The notes: generated by a model not told the origin, from the sequence alone. A DNA stretch of 7,684 bases from an uncultured Oscillospiraceae bacterium (GCA_910578755.1 CAJTSZ010000043.1:1-7684), one strand, 5' to 3'; counted from the stretch's first letter, positions 1 through 6,939 are shown. Numbers and translations: made by a program.

Positions 1-1143
1 GCAGGGGTTCATCCAATCATCCCGGAAAAAGGTTCCCTGGGCGCCAGCGGCGACTTAGCCCCTTTGGCACACATGGTACTGGTGATGATTGGCGAAGGCC
101 ATGCCGAATACCAGGGCGAGGTTTTGCCAGGGGCCCAGGCTATGGCAAAGGCCAACATCCCAACCATTGAACTGGCGGCCAAGGAGGGCCTTGCCCTGAT
201 CAATGGCACCCAGATTATGACAGCCATTGGCTGCATGGTAACCTACGACGCCATTAACACCGCCAAAACAGCGGACGTTATTGCGGCTATGACCACAGAG
301 GCTTCCTGCGGCATTAAAAAAGCCTTTGACCACAAGCTCCACGACCTGCGCGGCCACCAGGGGCAGAAAAACACCGCAAAAAATATGCTTGCCCTGCTGG
401 AAGGCAGCAACTTAGCTTTCGATAAAATCCCAAATAAAGTGCAGGATGCTTACTCCATCCGCTGCATCCCCCAAATCCATGGCGCCAGCCGGGATTCCTT
501 GCAGTACGCCTACGACGTGCTTTCCAGGGAAATTAACGCAGTTACCGATAACCCCATTATTTTCCCGGATGAGGACGAGGCTATCTCCGGCGGCAACTTC
601 CACGGCCAGCCTGTTGCTTTGGCAATGGATTTTATTGGTATGGCTATTTCGGAATTGGCCAATGTTTCCGAACGGCGCTTGGAACGCCTGGTTAACCCGC
701 AGCTTTCCGGCCTGCCTGCATTTTTAACACCAAACGGCGGCGTGTGCTCCGGCTTTATGATTACCCAGTACGCGGCGGCCTCCATGGTTTCCGAAAACAA
801 AGTATATGCTCACCCGGCTTGTGTGGATTCCATCCCTTCCTCTGCAAACCAGGAGGACCATGTAAGCATGGGTACCACTGCCGCCCGCAAAGCCCGCATG
901 ATTTTGGACAACACCCAAAAAGTGCTCTCCATTGAGCTGTTTGCTGCTTCCCAGGCAGTAACCTTCCGCGGCGAAGAAAAGCTGGCCCCTGCCACCAAGG
1001 CCGTTTACGATATGATTCGCCAGGAGGTTGCCCCAATTACCGACGATGTTGTAATGCACTACCAAATGGTGAAGTTTGACAACATGGTAAAAGACGGCCG
1101 CGTCCTTGCCAAGGCGGAAGCCGTATGCGGCAAGCTGCTGTAA
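1..1143 (+). CDS. hutH: Histidine ammonia-lyase (histidase), 5' end cut off by the window
   Basis: Catalyses non-oxidative deamination of L-histidine to urocanate plus ammonia in the cytoplasm, the first step of histidine degradation. The frame is open from base 1 to a TAA at 1141-1143, giving 380 residues; family members run to about 500-510, so roughly 127 N-terminal residues lie outside. The Ala-Ser-Gly triad that cyclises into the MIO electrophile is at 43-51, inside GSLGASGDLAP. Other active-site residues known from Pseudomonas putida HutH are present at matching spacing (fragment numbering): Asn68 in NGTQ, Gln148/Tyr151/Arg154 in QDAYSIR, Phe200 in GGNFHG and Glu285 in NQEDHVSMG. The equivalents of Tyr53 and His83 are upstream of the window. 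The in-frame TTG at 64 and ATG at 73 are internal codons, since the MIO triad precedes them. An aromatic-amino-acid lyase of other specificity is unlikely given the hut neighbours and the conserved histidase residues. Confidence 0.97.
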   Translation, partial: AGVHPIIPEKGSLGASGDLAPLAHMVLVMIGEGHAEYQGEVLPGAQAMAKANIPTIELAAKEGLALINGTQIMTAIGCMVTYDAINTAKTADVIAAMTTEASCGIKKAFDHKLHDLRGHQGQKNTAKNMLALLEGSNLAFDKIPNKVQDAYSIRCIPQIHGASRDSLQYAYDVLSREINAVTDNPIIFPDEDEAISGGNFHGQPVALAMDFIGMAISELANVSERRLERLVNPQLSGLPAFLTPNGGVCSGFMITQYAAASMVSENKVYAHPACVDSIPSSANQEDHVSMGTTAARKARMILDNTQKVLSIELFAASQAVTFRGEEKLAPATKAVYDMIRQEVAPITDDVVMHYQMVKFDNMVKDGRVLAKAEAVCGKLL

Positions 1144-1303
1144 TGGCTGGCCCAGCTGGGATATAAACTTTATGCTGTAAAAACAGTTGGCTCTGCGGGG
1201 CCGCTGTACGTACAAGGCGCAGGCCCTTCCGCTTCCTTTTAAGTTGAACCAGGGGAAAGGGGAGGCCGGCGCCGCCAATCCAATAAAACAGGAGGAACGT
1301 CCT
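1144..1303 (+). other. hutH-hutU spacer with short palindromes
   Basis: This 160-nt spacer is the longest gap inside the hut cluster and shows no credible gene. It contains a perfect 10-base palindrome CCCAGCTGGG at 1151-1160 and another, TGTACGTACA, at 1205-1214. The second lies in the loop of a possible GGGCC/GGCCC stem (1198-1202 with 1222-1226), followed by a pyrimidine stretch ending TTCCTTTT at 1233-1240. This could be a weak terminator or RNA-processing hairpin, but the stem is short and the call is tentative. The hutU frame is open back to a TTG at 1187, but no ribosome binding site supports starting there. Confidence 0.35.
1291..1295 (+). promoter_or_regulatory. Ribosome binding site that fixes the hutU start
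   Basis: GGAGG at 1291-1295 lies 8 bases before ATG 1304. It decides the start against in-frame upstream candidates such as the TTG at 1187, which would add 39 residues of low-complexity, arginine- and lysine-rich sequence unlike the family. Confidence 0.85.
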
Positions 1304-3316
1304 ATGATAAATAACCAAACCATCGACCAGGCCATGACCATTAAATTAGGCTCGGAGCTGCCGGCATATCCGGAATTTGTACCGGGTATCCGCCGCGCGC
1401 CGGACCGCGGCTACTGCCTCACCCCAGCCCAAACAAAGCTGGCGCTGAAAAACGCCCTGCGCTATGTGCCCGAGGAACTTCACGAGGCTTTGGCCCCGGA
1501 ATTTTTGGAGGAGCTGAAAACCTACGGCCGCATTTATGCTTACCGCTACCGTCCCCAGGGGCGCATTTACGGCAAGCCCATTGAGGAATACAAGGGCAAA
1601 TGCCTGGAGGGCAAGGCGTTCCAGGTAATGATAGACAATAACCTGGATTTTGAAATTGCCTTGTACCCTTATGAACTGGTAACCTACGGTGAAACCGGCC
1701 AGCCCTGCCAAAACTGGCTGCAATACCGCTTAATTAAAAAATATTTGGAAGAATTGACCGTGGACCAAACCCTGGTGGTGGAATCTGGCCACCCAGTGGG
1801 GCTGTTCCCATCCAAACCGGAGGCTCCAAGGGTAATTTTAACCAACGCCTTGATGGTTGGTATGTTTGACAACCTGAAGGATTGGGAGGTTGCGGAACAA
1901 ATGGGCGTGGCCAACTACGGCCAGATGACCGCCGGCGGCTGGATGTATATTGGGCCGCAGGGCATTGTACACGGCACCTTTAACACCATTTTAAATGCCG
2001 GCCGCAAATATCTTGGCATCCCCGACCAGGGGGATTTGGCAGGCTGCACCTTTGTATCCTCCGGCTTGGGCGGCATGAGCGGCGCCCAGCCAAAGGCAGC
2101 CAACATTGCCAACGCTGTGGGCATTTTTGCCGAGGTGGACCGTTCCCGTATTGAAACCCGCCACAACCAGGGTTGGGTAGACTGCATCAGTGATAATTTG
2201 GAGCAGGTATTTGCCATGGCCAAAGAGCATTTGGAGAAAAAGCAGGGCATTTCCATTGCCTACCACGGCAATATTGTGGATTTACTGGAATATGCCGCAA
2301 AAACCAACTTCCATATTGACCTGCTTTCCGACCAAACCTCCTGCCACAACGTGTATAACGGCGGCTACTGCCCGGCTGGCATTACCTTTGAACAGCGCAC
2401 CGAAATGCTCCACCACGACAGGGAAAAATTCTGCCAGCTGGTGGATGAAACCCTGCGCCGCCATTTCCGCGCAATCCAGCAGCTTACAGCCCAGGGCACC
2501 TACTTCTTTGACTATGGCAACTCCTTTATGAAAGCGGTTTATGACGCAGGGGTGCAGGAAATTTCCAAAAATGGCGTGGATGAAAAGGACGGCTTTATTT
2601 TCCCATCCTATGTTGAGGATATTATGGGCCCCATGCTGTTTGACTTTGGCTATGGCCCCTTCCGCTGGGTATGCCTTTCCGGCAAACCGGAGGATTTGGA
2701 TAAAACCGATAAAGCGGCTATGGACTGCATTGATCCAACCCGCCGCTTCCAGGATAGGGACAACTATATTTGGATTAGGGATGCAAAAGAAAACCGCTTG
2801 GTAGTAGGCACCCAGGCCCGCATTTTGTACCAGGACGCCGAGGGCAGAACAAAAATTGCCCTGCGCTTTAACGAAATGGTGCGCAACGGGGAAATTGGCC
2901 CTGTTATGCTGGGCCGCGACCACCACGACGTTTCCGGTACCGATTCCCCCTTCCGTGAAACCTCCAACATTAAAGATGGTTCCAATGTTATGGCCGATAT
3001 GGCAGTGCAGTGCTTTGCAGGCAATGCAGCCCGCGGCATGAGCCTGTGCGCCCTCCACAACGGCGGCGGCGTAGGCATTGGCAAGGCCATCAACGGCGGC
3101 TTTGGCCTTGTTTTGGACGGCAGCCACCGTGTAGATGAAATTATCCGGTCCGCCATGATGTGGGACGTTATGGGCGGCGTTGCCCGCCGTAACTGGGCCC
3201 GCAACGAAAACTCTATTGAAACCTCCATTAAGTACAACGAAAAAAGCGGCAAAGCGGCCCATATTACCATTCCATATTTGGCCTCCGACGAACTGATTGA
3301 CCGCTTGGTAAAATAA
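1304..3316 (+). CDS. hutU: Urocanate hydratase (urocanase), long animal-like form
   Basis: NAD+-dependent cytoplasmic enzyme that hydrates urocanate to 4-imidazolone-5-propionate, step two of histidine degradation. The protein is 670 residues, close to vertebrate UROC1 (about 676) and longer than the roughly 556-residue enzymes of Pseudomonas and Bacillus. The extra length includes an N-terminal segment of about 80-100 residues. Family motifs are seen in order: YGQMTAGGWMYIGPQGIV at 205-222, the Rossmann loop GLGGMSGAQ at 254-262, DQTS at 343-346, DYGN at 403-406, GPFRW at 451-455, GRDHHDVSGTDSPFRET at 537-552 and HNGGGVG at 585-591. GRDHHDVSGTDSPFRETSNI and the region around GGFGLVLDG match the animal clade as I remember it. 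At the position of the P. putida active-site Cys410 (just before GPFRW) this protein has Asp447; the animal-type enzymes also lack Cys there. The gene follows hutH and precedes a terminator-like hairpin. Confidence 0.97.
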   Translation: MINNQTIDQAMTIKLGSELPAYPEFVPGIRRAPDRGYCLTPAQTKLALKNALRYVPEELHEALAPEFLEELKTYGRIYAYRYRPQGRIYGKPIEEYKGKCLEGKAFQVMIDNNLDFEIALYPYELVTYGETGQPCQNWLQYRLIKKYLEELTVDQTLVVESGHPVGLFPSKPEAPRVILTNALMVGMFDNLKDWEVAEQMGVANYGQMTAGGWMYIGPQGIVHGTFNTILNAGRKYLGIPDQGDLAGCTFVSSGLGGMSGAQPKAANIANAVGIFAEVDRSRIETRHNQGWVDCISDNLEQVFAMAKEHLEKKQGISIAYHGNIVDLLEYAAKTNFHIDLLSDQTSCHNVYNGGYCPAGITFEQRTEMLHHDREKFCQLVDETLRRHFRAIQQLTAQGTYFFDYGNSFMKAVYDAGVQEISKNGVDEKDGFIFPSYVEDIMGPMLFDFGYGPFRWVCLSGKPEDLDKTDKAAMDCIDPTRRFQDRDNYIWIRDAKENRLVVGTQARILYQDAEGRTKIALRFNEMVRNGEIGPVMLGRDHHDVSGTDSPFRETSNIKDGSNVMADMAVQCFAGNAARGMSLCALHNGGGVGIGKAINGGFGLVLDGSHRVDEIIRSAMMWDVMGGVARRNWARNENSIETSIKYNEKSGKAAHITIPYLASDELIDRLVK

Positions 3317-3330
3317 TTTTGTTTTCCGTG

Positions 3331-3362
3331 CCCAGGGGGAGGTTTGCCTTTCCCTGGGTTTT
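3331..3362 (+). terminator. Intrinsic terminator-like hairpin after hutU
   Basis: CCCAGGGGGAGG (3331-3342) pairs with CCTTTCCCTGGG (3347-3358) around a TTTG loop. This gives a 12-bp stem with two G-U pairs, followed by TTTT at 3359-3362. It starts 15 bases after the hutU stop. Only 36 bases separate its end from the next ATG, leaving no room for a normal promoter, so downstream genes would depend on read-through, attenuation or processing at this point. Confidence 0.75.
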
Positions 3363-3380
3363 GCGGGATTATTTAAAACA

Positions 3381-3385
3381 GGAGG
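3381..3385 (+). promoter_or_regulatory. Ribosome binding site for the CbrC-family gene
   Basis: GGAGG at 3381-3385 is 9 bases before ATG 3395. An in-frame ATG at 3386 abuts the site directly and could not be initiated from it, so 3395 is the chosen start. Confidence 0.75.
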
Positions 3386-3394
3386 ATGTTTTCT

Positions 3395-3980
3395 ATGCCC
3401 GAATTTCAAGGAAATTCCGTTGCCTCCAAGTGGGAAGAATTGAAGGAGAAATACGCGCAGCTGGGGCTGCCTTTCTTCCGCTACCACCCCAACCCTTTGG
3501 AAACAGGCGCCTTTCAGGAGTCCGAAGAAGGCGTTGCCTGTGACTGCTGCGGGAAAACCACCCATATTTATTATGAAGGCCCCTTTTACGCCATTGATGA
3601 TATTGACTGCCTTTGCCCGGAATGCATTGCCAGCGGTAGGGCTGCCGAAAAATTTGACGGCGCCTTCCAGGACGAGTGCAGCGTGGATGATGGGGTAGAG
3701 GACCCGGAAAAGCTGGATGAACTCATTTTGCGCACCCCCCGGCTACTGTGGGTGGCAGCAGGAATACTGGCGCGCCCATTGCGGCGACTTCTGCGCTTTT
3801 TTGGGCTATGTGGGCGCAAAGGAGCTTTGCGCCATGGGCATTATGGAAGAAGTGCTGGAGGATCCAGGTGATTGGTCAAGGGAAATGGTCCAGGATTCGG
3901 TCAATGGCGGTTCACCCCAGTGCTATCTGTTCCAGTGCCTCCACTGCGGCAAGTACCTTGTGTGGACAGATTGTGACTAA
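3395..3980 (+). pseudogene. CbrC-family (UPF0167) protein gene with a one-base frameshift
   Basis: The first part reads from ATG 3395 in one frame; the rest continues in the +1 frame to TAA 3978-3980. The switch falls in the C6 run at 3735-3740: with five C the product would be a single protein of 194 residues, about the length of E. coli CbrC (about 195). As written, translation leaves the family sequence after Pro115 and stops at 3871, giving 158 residues with an unrelated basic tail. Family features in the restored product: FRYHPNPLETGAF (28-40), a cysteine-rich zinc-ribbon-like part with Cys49, 51, 52 and Cys72, 74, 77 (CDCCGKT, CLCPECIASG), RTPGYCGWQQEYW across the junction (113-125), and a C-terminal CLHCGKYLVW. 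In E. coli, CbrC is linked to colicin E2 tolerance, but the biochemical role of the family is unknown. The gene sits between hutU and ftcD and has no evident part in histidine breakdown. The lesion could be a sequencing error, a real mutation or, less likely, a recoding site. The family call is firm; pseudogene status is not. Confidence 0.8.
3735..3740 (+). other. C6 homopolymer at the frameshift point
   Basis: The run reads A-CCCCCC-GG. In the upstream frame this is ACC CCC CGG; skipping the last C (3740) gives ACC CCC GGC TAC, restoring Thr-Pro-Gly-Tyr of the CbrC family. A CCC codon followed by C is a known +1-slippage-prone context, and homopolymers are also common sites of sequencing or replication indels. 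Homopolymer error is the simplest explanation. Confidence 0.8.
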
Positions 3981-3991
3981 GTGAAAAGGAG

Positions 3992-4016
3992 CCCAGGGCA
4001 AGACCCTTGACCCTGG
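3992..4016 (+). terminator. Hairpin after the CbrC-family gene, weak terminator candidate
   Basis: CCAGGG (3993-3998) pairs with CCCTGG (4011-4016). An inner stem CAAG (3999-4002) with CTTG (4006-4009) encloses an ACC loop and leaves A4010 bulged, giving a 10-bp bulged hairpin 12 bases after the stop. It is followed by TGTACATAAAATAAAAATG, which is A-rich rather than T-rich, so termination is doubtful. It may be an mRNA-stabilising or processing hairpin. Its left arm CCCAGGG is identical to that of the hairpin at 3331. Confidence 0.45.
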
Positions 4017-4064
4017 TGTACATAAAATAAAAATGAAACAAAACCATAAAAGGAGTGCATACCT

Positions 4065-4961
4065 ATGGCAAAAATTTTAGAATGTGTGCCAAACATTAGC
4101 GAAGGCAGAAACAAAGAGGTTATTGAGGCTGTTTTGGACGAGGTACGTAAGGTTCCCGGCGTTACCCTGCTGGACTACAGCTCCGACGAAAGCCACAACC
4201 GTACCGTAATTACCTTTTTAGGCTGCCCGGAAGGGGTAGCCCAGGCTGCCGTTGCCTTAGCAAAAAAAGCCGCCGAACTGATTGATTTAACAAAGCACCA
4301 GGGGGAACATCCCCGCATGGGCGCTGTGGACGTTATCCCCTTTATTCCAATTAAGGAAGTTACCCAGGAAGAGGCCGTTGAGGTTTCCAAACAGGTTGCC
4401 GAAAAAGTGTGGAAGGAAGCTGGTATGCCTGTATTCCTTTACGAGGATTCTGCATCTGCTCCCCACAGGGTAAACCTGGCGGCTATCCGCAAGGGGCAGT
4501 TTGAAGGTATGGCGGAAAAAGTGAAGGACCCCCAGTGGCACCCGGACTTTGGCGGGGAAACCATTCACCCCACTGCCGGCGTGGTGGCTGTTGGCGCCAG
4601 AATGCACTTGGTTGCCTTTAACATCAACCTTTCCACTTCCGACATTACCATCGCCAACAAAATTTCCAAAATTATCCGCCGTTCCAGCGGCGGGTTCGAC
4701 TGTGTAAAGGCCCTGGGCGTTATGCTGGAGGACCGGAATTTGGCCCAGGTTTCCATTAACATGACCAATTTCCACAAAACCCCCCTGTACCGTGTGCTGG
4801 AGCTGGTGAAGGCGGAGGCCGCCCGCTGGGGCGTACATGTTGTGGGTACCGAGGTAATCGGCCTTACCCCTATGGATGCTCTTATTGATTCCGCAGAGTA
4901 CTATTTGCAGATAGAAAACTTTGACAGCAGCGTGCAGGTGCTGGAAAAACACATCCTGTAA
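4065..4961 (+). CDS. ftcD: Glutamate formimidoyltransferase (single-domain FtcD)
   Basis: Transfers the formimino group of N-formimino-L-glutamate to tetrahydrofolate, yielding 5-formimino-THF and glutamate. The 298-residue product corresponds to the N-terminal transferase half of the bifunctional vertebrate FTCD; the cyclodeaminase half is a separate gene at 6274. It begins with the typical MAKILECVPNISEGRN. His82 in GEHPRMGAVDVIPFIP (80-95) matches the catalytic His82 of the pig enzyme, and SAPHRVNLAAIRKGQFEG, FGGETIHPTAGVVAVGARM and AFNINLSTSD are family-conserved. AGGAG at 4051-4055 lies 9 bases before ATG 4065. The gene ends with tandem stops TAATAA (4959-4964), and 35 bases separate it from hutI, consistent with co-transcription. 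No defect is seen. Confidence 0.96.
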   Translation: MAKILECVPNISEGRNKEVIEAVLDEVRKVPGVTLLDYSSDESHNRTVITFLGCPEGVAQAAVALAKKAAELIDLTKHQGEHPRMGAVDVIPFIPIKEVTQEEAVEVSKQVAEKVWKEAGMPVFLYEDSASAPHRVNLAAIRKGQFEGMAEKVKDPQWHPDFGGETIHPTAGVVAVGARMHLVAFNINLSTSDITIANKISKIIRRSSGGFDCVKALGVMLEDRNLAQVSINMTNFHKTPLYRVLELVKAEAARWGVHVVGTEVIGLTPMDALIDSAEYYLQIENFDSSVQVLEKHIL

Positions 4962-4996
4962 TAAAACGCGGGCCAAGTAGGAAAGGGAAACATACC

Positions 4997-6244
4997 ATGG
5001 AAAAACTGCTTGTTTATAATATTGGCACATTGCAAACCCCCGTTGGAAGCTGTAAGCACGGCGGCGGCGCTCAGGGGGAAAACAGTAAAATAAAGAATGC
5101 CGCCCTTTACGCAGAGAACGGGATAATTAAGGCAATTACCGGCGATGGCCGCCTGCCCCAAGGGGCTGATGGGGCGGACGTTGTAAAAATTGACGCCCAG
5201 GGCGCATTAGTGACCCCTGGCCTGGTGGACGCGCACACCCACCTAGTGTTTGGCGGCTGGCGGCAGGGGGAAATCCCTTTAAAGCTGCGGGGCGCAACCT
5301 ACCTGGACATCCTGCGGGCCGGCGGCGGCATTTTGGATACGGTGCGCCACACTAGGGAGGAAAGCAGGGAGCAACTGTTGGAAAAAAGCAGAGGCTTTTT
5401 GGACGAAATGCTCTCCCTTGGCGTAACTACAGCGGAAATAAAAAGCGGCTATGGCTTGGATAAGGAAAACGAACTGAAGCAGCTGTCCATTACACGGCAG
5501 CTGCAGGCGGAACACCCCATGGATTTGGTATCTACCTTTTTGGGGGCCCATGCCATTCCCGACGAGTATAAAGGCCGGGCGGACGAATACATTGATATGC
5601 TGATCTCCCAGGTGCTGCCCCAGGTGGCAGAGGAAAAACTGGCGGAATTCTGCGATGTGTTTTGTGAGGACAGTGTGTTTGATGTGGAGCAAAGTCGCAG
5701 GATTTTGTTGGCGGCCCAAAAGCTGGGCCTGCGTTCCAAAATCCACGCCGATGAAATTGAGGAAATTGGCGGCGCCCAGCTGGCAGGGGAGGTACAAGCG
5801 GTTTCTGCTGAACACCTGATTGCCACTGGGGAAAAGGGCATGGAGGCCATGGCCAAGGGGGGCGTTATTGCAGCCCTGCTGCCCCAAACCTCCTTTTACC
5901 TAGGCAAAACCTTTGCCCCAGCCCGCCGCATGATAGAACTGGGTATTCCTGTAGCTTTGGCTTCGGACTTTAACCCAGGCTCCTGCCCCTCCCTGAACTT
6001 ACAGCTTTCCATTAGCTTAGGGTATTTGCGTTACCGCATGCTGCCGGAGGAAGTGCTTACCGCCGTTACCATTAACGCCGCCGCCGCCATTGGCCGCGAG
6101 CATTTGGTGGGTACCCTGGAGGAGGGTAAACAGGCAGATCTAGTTATTTGGAACGCCCCGGATATGGAAACCCTTTGCTACCGTTTTGGCAGTAATTTGG
6201 CCCGCACCGTTATTAAAAAGGGCGTTGTTGCCGCAGGGAAGTAA
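4997..6244 (+). CDS. hutI: Imidazolonepropionase
   Basis: Metal-dependent amidohydrolase that opens the ring of 4-imidazolone-5-propionate to give N-formimino-L-glutamate, step three of the pathway. The 415-residue length is normal for the family. Metal ligands by comparison with Bacillus subtilis HutI are His80 and His82 (DAHTHLVFGG), His250 (KIHADEIEEIGG) and Asp324 (LASDFNPGS). Arg89 and the SGYGL segment (150-154) are substrate-binding positions, and His273 in SAEHL is also conserved. The N-terminal and C-terminal parts form the small beta-sandwich around the TIM barrel (TPGLVD before the HxH, ADLVIWNAP near the end). Residues about 18-32 are a glycine-rich stretch that looks like a flexible loop. 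The ribosome binding site AGGAAAGGG (4979-4987) is less canonical than its neighbours' but well spaced from ATG 4997. The next gene follows after 29 bases. Confidence 0.97.
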   Translation: MEKLLVYNIGTLQTPVGSCKHGGGAQGENSKIKNAALYAENGIIKAITGDGRLPQGADGADVVKIDAQGALVTPGLVDAHTHLVFGGWRQGEIPLKLRGATYLDILRAGGGILDTVRHTREESREQLLEKSRGFLDEMLSLGVTTAEIKSGYGLDKENELKQLSITRQLQAEHPMDLVSTFLGAHAIPDEYKGRADEYIDMLISQVLPQVAEEKLAEFCDVFCEDSVFDVEQSRRILLAAQKLGLRSKIHADEIEEIGGAQLAGEVQAVSAEHLIATGEKGMEAMAKGGVIAALLPQTSFYLGKTFAPARRMIELGIPVALASDFNPGSCPSLNLQLSISLGYLRYRMLPEEVLTAVTINAAAAIGREHLVGTLEEGKQADLVIWNAPDMETLCYRFGSNLARTVIKKGVVAAGK

Positions 6245-6260
6245 GGGAAACCGAAAAAAT

Positions 6261-6265
6261 GGAGG
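6261..6265 (+). promoter_or_regulatory. Ribosome binding site that fixes the cyclodeaminase start
   Basis: GGAGG at 6261-6265 lies 8 bases before ATG 6274. An in-frame ATG at 6259 overlaps the site itself and would add only five residues, so 6274 is preferred. Confidence 0.8.
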
Positions 6266-6273
6266 ATGGAAAC

Positions 6274-6900
6274 ATGGAATTAGCAAAAATGACAGTGGAA
6301 GCATATATCGACCAGTTGGGCTCCAACGCGCCAGCCCCAGGGGGCGGCTCCGCCAGCGCGCTGTGCGGCGCCCAAGGCGCTGCTTTGGTAACTATGGTGG
6401 CAGAGCTTACTGTGGGCAAGGCAAAATATGCGGAATTTGAGGAGCTTTGCCGCCGTGCCATTGAGGAAGGCAGCAAGCTGCGCCAGGATTTGGTAGCAGC
6501 CATTGATAAGGATACCCAGGCATTCAACCTGGTTTCCGCGGCCTTTAAGCTGCCAAAGGAAACCGAGGAAGAAAAGGCGGCCCGCCGCCAGGCTATAGCG
6601 GACGCCACCTTAACAGCAACCCAGGTCCCCTTTGAAACTTTGTCCCTGGCAAAGGCGGCCCTGGGGGTTTGCGCCCTGCTGGTGAGTAAGTCTAACCCCA
6701 ATGCAGCCAGCGACCTGGGGGTTGCGGCCCTGAACCTGCTTTCCTGCGCAAAAGGAGCATGGCTGAACATTTTAATTAACCTGGGCGGCGTAAAGGACGA
6801 GGAAAAAGCAGCTTATTTCCGCACCCAGGGGGAACAGCTGGTGGCAGAGTGCGAGGCTTTGGCAGGCCGCATTTACACCGAGGTTGCAGCTTCCCTGTAA
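6274..6900 (+). CDS. fchA: Formimidoyltetrahydrofolate cyclodeaminase (FchA/FTCD C-terminal family)
   Basis: Cyclises 5-formimino-THF to 5,10-methenyl-THF with release of ammonia, completing the folate branch of histidine degradation and supplying one-carbon units. The 208-residue product has the usual length of stand-alone bacterial cyclodeaminases. The sequence is mostly alpha-helical and alanine-rich. The family signature APAPGGGSASAL is at 19-30, DKDTQAF at 78-84, and SNPNAASDLGVAAL, with the conserved Asp147, at 140-153. The gene lies 29 bases after hutI and is the last gene before a terminator, so it is probably the end of the hut transcript. A role in purine or serine-cycle formimino metabolism alone is possible for the family, but the adjacent ftcD and hutI make histidine breakdown the natural assignment. 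Confidence 0.93.
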   Translation: MELAKMTVEAYIDQLGSNAPAPGGGSASALCGAQGAALVTMVAELTVGKAKYAEFEELCRRAIEEGSKLRQDLVAAIDKDTQAFNLVSAAFKLPKETEEEKAARRQAIADATLTATQVPFETLSLAKAALGVCALLVSKSNPNAASDLGVAALNLLSCAKGAWLNILINLGGVKDEEKAAYFRTQGEQLVAECEALAGRIYTEVAASL

Positions 6901-6939
6901 ATGGCTACCTACCTGTTTTAAAGTGAAAAATGGAAAATA

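Noticed and set aside
1187..1303. N-terminal extension of HutU starting at TTG 1187
   Set aside because: GGAGG is correctly placed only for ATG 1304, and the extension looks like translated spacer.
724..1341. 205-codon - strand open frame across the hutH end and the spacer
   Set aside because: It is mostly antisense to hutH active-site coding sequence, with no family resemblance and no ribosome binding site pattern noted.
3344..3372. Promoter for the CbrC-family gene from TTGCCT (3344-3349) and GATTAT (3367-3372)
   Set aside because: Both boxes are poor matches, the first lies in the terminator stem, and the transcript would begin at the ribosome binding site.
2282..3565. Long (427-codon) open frame on the - strand opposite hutU
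   Set aside because: It lies antisense to a certain hutU, shows low-complexity Ala/Gly/Val composition with no recognisable domain, and is explained by codon bias of the sense gene.
3741..3871. C-terminal tail of the CbrC-family frame as a genuine alternative ending
   Set aside because: The tail is arginine-rich and unlike the family, while the +1 frame continues the family sequence to the expected length.
4007..4028. Promoter for ftcD from TTGACC (4007-4012) and TAAAAT (4023-4028)
   Set aside because: The spacer would be only 10 bases and the -35 box lies inside the hairpin. No properly spaced alternative was found.
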